Positions 61,087-64,000 of a DNA stretch of 64,000 nucleotides are shown piece by piece. The notes below the pieces were generated by a model. It was not told the origin of the DNA. It did not search any database and worked only from the letters and a program-made list of their open reading frames with translations. The stretch spans positions 21,567 through 85,566 of the IMG/VR virus record IMGVR_UViG_3300028733_000003; one strand, 5' to 3'. The stretch comes from a virus. Made by a program: the position numbers and the translations under genes. Numbering within the stretch: position 1 is the first letter of the stretch; the number at the start of each line of letters is the position of its first letter.

Positions 61087-62524
61087 CGTGGAAACTGGCA
61101 GCGTGTCCTTGGAAGCCATGGTTGCTCGTGCAGAAGCAATGTATAGCCTGCTGGGTAAACTCGAGGCTGAGAGATCGGTGACGATGGATGGTGTGGCTGC
61201 TGTGGAATCCTTTTGCCCAAATGGCAAGACGATGGATACGTTTTTCAGTTCGGCTCCTGCGGCTCAGAAGCACAGAGCAGCCCTGGAGGAACTCAGTAAG
61301 GGCATCATTGCTTTGATTGCTACTGCTGTACTGGCAGTGATTGCCACCATCATGAAGATCTACAAGTTCTTCACGACGGGTAGTTCAAGCGGTAGCGGGT
61401 CTGGTGGCAACACTATCGATATCAAGAATGTTGATGATGACGGACACATCGTCAAACCTGAACAAGCAATTGAGCGCGTGGTCGAGAAGATCGATCCTCA
61501 AGCCAAAGACTTTCAGACTCTGGGTCAGATGGCTACTCCGCTGAGCAATCATCCCGCTGATGAAGGTGTTCAGGGCGATGTGCTCAAGCGCATTGAAACT
61601 CTGGCTCTGAGCATTGCCTCCAGGTCACCCACGAGCATGAAGAGGACAAACTGTATCACTGCCGCACATGCCAGTCGTACAGTCATTGGAGAAATCCTTC
61701 TCGGTAAAGACATTTACTATTCGCTCTATTTCAAGGAGTCTCAGAAAACCGGTATCGTGCCCGCAACAGGCGACGTTCAGAAACTCGTTGCATATTTCGA
61801 TTACTGGATCAAGTTCCTCAAAAAGGCAGATGCTGATCTGCGGGAATACAAGAACCTTGATGCAGAGGTTGCGGAACTACACAGAGAAACAGCCAGGGTT
61901 CTGAATCTGCACGATGGTCAAACTCTCAAGGGAGTTCTTGCTGACATCGACATGCTAATAAAAGACTCCAAGATGAATGCAGATCTCAAGCGTGGTCCTG
62001 TGTCATCTCAGGACGACGTCAGAAATTTCATTCTGAGGGGTCCTGGTGGCGTTGTATCGGCTCCCGCAAGGTTCTTGCGTCAGTTCCGCATAGCTGACAT
62101 CCAGTCTTCCTTCATCGCCATGGAAAAGCACGTGAAGCCCCTGCTCAAGCTCGTGAGTACTCTCAAAACCTACCAACAGGCATATGAAGAGTTTGTCACG
62201 AATGAGAGCGAGGATGGCATGCACACTGTCAGACCCACTGTCAGGGGATTGAATCTGACTGAACCCATGATCGCTGTCCAGTACATCAGTAAGGAGCTTA
62301 GCGTTTACGTCTATGCTTACAACGTGTATGTGGAGGAAGTTTCTTCTTTCCTTCAGACGTACCATGAGCTTTGCAAGATTGCTCTTCTTCATCCCGAGGA
62401 ATTCATCAAGTCCACGGATATGGATGCAGCGAAGAAGCTCATCGATGACCTGCGTGATTCGATGAAGGTTACCCACAAGCTCATTAATGAATTCAGTTCA
62501 CTTCCCAAGCTAACCATGAGCTAA
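61076..62524 (+). CDS. Inner-head (inner-body) type virion protein, second paralogue
   Basis: 482 residues from the ATG at 61076 (or the next ATG, one codon on); AAAGGTGAGA precedes. The motif L-E-E-L-S-K-G-I (70-77) leads into a hydrophobic segment (77-97) and a basic/aromatic patch (KIYKFFTTG), then a Ser/Gly-rich linker and a long helical region, as in the protein at 2438. The strings NVDDDG and HIVKPEQAIE mark the start of the second part. Role as above, inferred. Confidence 0.7.
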   Translation: MMNNVETGSVSLEAMVARAEAMYSLLGKLEAERSVTMDGVAAVESFCPNGKTMDTFFSSAPAAQKHRAALEELSKGIIALIATAVLAVIATIMKIYKFFTTGSSSGSGSGGNTIDIKNVDDDGHIVKPEQAIERVVEKIDPQAKDFQTLGQMATPLSNHPADEGVQGDVLKRIETLALSIASRSPTSMKRTNCITAAHASRTVIGEILLGKDIYYSLYFKESQKTGIVPATGDVQKLVAYFDYWIKFLKKADADLREYKNLDAEVAELHRETARVLNLHDGQTLKGVLADIDMLIKDSKMNADLKRGPVSSQDDVRNFILRGPGGVVSAPARFLRQFRIADIQSSFIAMEKHVKPLLKLVSTLKTYQQAYEEFVTNESEDGMHTVRPTVRGLNLTEPMIAVQYISKELSVYVYAYNVYVEEVSSFLQTYHELCKIALLHPEEFIKSTDMDAAKKLIDDLRDSMKVTHKLINEFSSLPKLTMS

Positions 62525-62538
62525 TCCGGCAAACTGAT

Positions 62539-62578
62539 CCTCTACTACCTCTAGGCGCCAGCCTAGAGGTAGTAGAGG
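62539..62578. terminator. Bidirectional 18-bp hairpin terminator
   Basis: 18-bp perfect arms (CCTCTACTACCTCTAGGC and complement) with a 4-nt loop between convergent genes at 62524 and 62583. Confidence 0.9.
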
Positions 62579-62582
62579 CGGA

Positions 62583-64000
62583 TTAGTAATAATCCGAGTA
62601 CAGTTTGATGTGCTTTCCTGCTGGAGATGAGAACACTCCAAATGATTCAAGAATCAAAGTAAAAACCTTAGAGCAGTCCGCCACAATCTTCCTCACATTG
62701 ATGATCCGGAAGATTTCATCAGGGATACCCTTGGAGTCAACAATGTTCATGGGTAGATAAAACGTCTTGAGCATCCGCCCATTGCGTTTTTCCAACCATG
62801 CAACCATGCGCTCTTTGAGTTCCTGATCTTCAATGCTGTTGAGCCATGCATTGACTTGTGTCTTGTTCTCCATGCTTGTATTGACCTTAATTGCCGCATA
62901 AGGCGGAGGAGGTGCTTCCCCATGCTTGGGACCAAACACTTCATTCCAGAAGGTGTAATGCATGTAGGGAGAACGTTCAGGATCAAGTGTGTATGAGTCA
63001 GGACCTTTGATCTGTGCTCCTCGGAAGTACTCCAGAGAACCACTTCTCAAAGATTTCAGAATCACACGTTCTTCATCAGCAATCTCAGTCAGAATCTGAG
63101 ACAGGTACAGATCCTCACCGCTGATAATCTTCTTCATTGTTCCGATCATCAGCTCCTTGGCCTTGGCATTGATTGCCGGAGGAGCATTGGAAGACTTCAA
63201 GTGAACACCCTTGATTTCTTCTTTGAAGTCAGTATAGACGTTACCTTCCCGACAACTGATCAGAGCATAGTAGTGCTTGGCCACCTGTGTCGTCACAAAG
63301 ACGTCGAACTTGAATTCGTTCTTCATGGCGATCTGGTGCAGGCGCTTCTTTTCCACACCAATGTTCGAACTCATCATTGCCAGCAAGTGAACAATCGCCT
63401 GAGATGCAACGAAGATCATTGTTGCTGCGACAGCGTTGGCCTTGGAACCGAAACAGATCTTACCGAAATACCACTTCACCCAATCCTGCACTGTGAAGAT
63501 AGTGGAGTCAGTGTCAGATGTCACGGCTGCATAACGCACACTGGTAGGGAACCATCCTAACGATGCCGGTACGTTGCTAGAGGTTAGCAGCGCACTGATC
63601 AGATCACCATATTCCAACACAGTCTTGTAGGAGTTTTCCATAGTCGATGCAACAATCGCATAAACATCGGGATGTTCCTTTTCCATCTTCGACCACTTGA
63701 TACCGCGGGTCAAGCTCTCACATATCTGAACTGCCAAAATGCGGTAGTCTTCATTGATGTTCTTGAAGATAGAATTGGGGTCAGGGTGTTGAACATCCAC
63801 CAGTGTGGACAACTTGGTAATGAATCCACGCATCAGACCATCATTGTAGAGCGTCAGGCTATAAAGATCCCCGGTATAGACAAAAGCTGCTCTTTGAAGA
63901 GGGGTCAACTTGGAGATCAGAATGCGGATACGTTCGATTTCCTTAGGCAATCTCCAGTAGTGGTTGGAGCCACGGGTGATAACTGCCATCGCATCGTCCA
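62583..64000 (-). CDS. Family B DNA polymerase, C-terminal half (motif C), 5' end outside window
   Basis: The frame is open to the right edge, so the true start lies beyond 64000; the ATG at 63989 is not a convincing start. About 472 residues are visible. Motif C, S-D-T-D-S, is at about 158-162 counted from that ATG (two catalytic Asp residues) within AAVTSDTDSTIF, followed by thumb-like helices. Motif A is not present; it is in the gene at 5743. Motif B, expected upstream of motif C, should lie just outside the window. Together with that gene it forms one split DNA polymerase. Confidence 0.82.
   Translation of the reverse strand, partial: DDAMAVITRGSNHYWRLPKEIERIRILISKLTPLQRAAFVYTGDLYSLTLYNDGLMRGFITKLSTLVDVQHPDPNSIFKNINEDYRILAVQICESLTRGIKWSKMEKEHPDVYAIVASTMENSYKTVLEYGDLISALLTSSNVPASLGWFPTSVRYAAVTSDTDSTIFTVQDWVKWYFGKICFGSKANAVAATMIFVASQAIVHLLAMMSSNIGVEKKRLHQIAMKNEFKFDVFVTTQVAKHYYALISCREGNVYTDFKEEIKGVHLKSSNAPPAINAKAKELMIGTMKKIISGEDLYLSQILTEIADEERVILKSLRSGSLEYFRGAQIKGPDSYTLDPERSPYMHYTFWNEVFGPKHGEAPPPPYAAIKVNTSMENKTQVNAWLNSIEDQELKERMVAWLEKRNGRMLKTFYLPMNIVDSKGIPDEIFRIINVRKIVADCSKVFTLILESFGVFSSPAGKHIKLYSDYY

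Noticed and set aside
1-64000. CRISPR array, insertion sequence or prophage attachment site
   Set aside because: No regularly spaced repeats, transposase or integrase were seen; the only mobile elements are the group I introns and their HNH gene.

Overview
The window is a continuous stretch of a large lytic phage genome of the nucleus-forming jumbo group related to Pseudomonas phage phiKZ. Four things show this: genes for pieces of two multisubunit RNA polymerases, split into separate beta and beta-prime parts; a 623-residue protein at 57727-59598 that sits beside a beta-prime N-terminal gene exactly where phiKZ carries its shell protein chimallin; a split family B DNA polymerase; and group I introns inside polymerase genes. 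No integrase, tRNA, CRISPR array or host gene is visible. The host cannot be told from the sequence.

Layout. 1-5721: a partial virion structural gene (+), then leftward genes for an inner-head-like protein, a small protein and a membrane metallopeptidase. 5743-7863: the N-terminal half of the DNA polymerase (exonuclease plus motif A), interrupted by a 393-nt group I intron. 7940-12467: ten small leftward genes of unknown function, two of them clear paralogues. 12487-13089: about 600 nt without a gene, densely folded, a candidate large structured RNA. 13102-17503: a DHH phosphoesterase, an acidic protein, a HAD phosphatase, a beta-prime C-terminal fragment (probably of the virion RNA polymerase) and a conserved protein. 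17612-20771 (+): a structural or tail-assembly pair joined by a probable -1 frameshift, then a macrodomain protein. 20842-37404: the accessory region, about 25 mostly small leftward genes, many separated by strong hairpin terminators; it includes a cluster of winged-helix and coiled-coil proteins at 25197-32227.

37582-59598 is the conserved leftward replication and transcription block: UvsW-like helicase, beta-prime C-terminal subunit (interrupted by a 1.8-kb group I intron with an HNH endonuclease), beta C-terminal subunit, small proteins, a protein in the phiKZ gp70 position, a protein in the gp69 (PicA/Imp1) position, a protein in the gp68 position, an ssDNA-binding-like protein, an SbcD-like nuclease, the beta-prime N-terminal subunit (interrupted by a second 393-nt intron exactly within the catalytic NADFDGD codons), and chimallin. 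59974-62524 (+): a conserved protein and a second inner-head-like protein, paralogous to the one at 2438. 62583-64000 (-): the C-terminal half of the DNA polymerase, running off the window.

Together the genes supply genome copying (split polymerase, helicase, SSB-like protein, nuclease), middle/late transcription by the phage's own RNA polymerase inside a chimallin shell, and head and tail proteins. A 20-25-nt motif upstream of chimallin, the gp68-like gene, the beta C-terminal gene and the DHH gene probably marks early promoters. All family assignments come from reading motifs and gene order; no database search was run.
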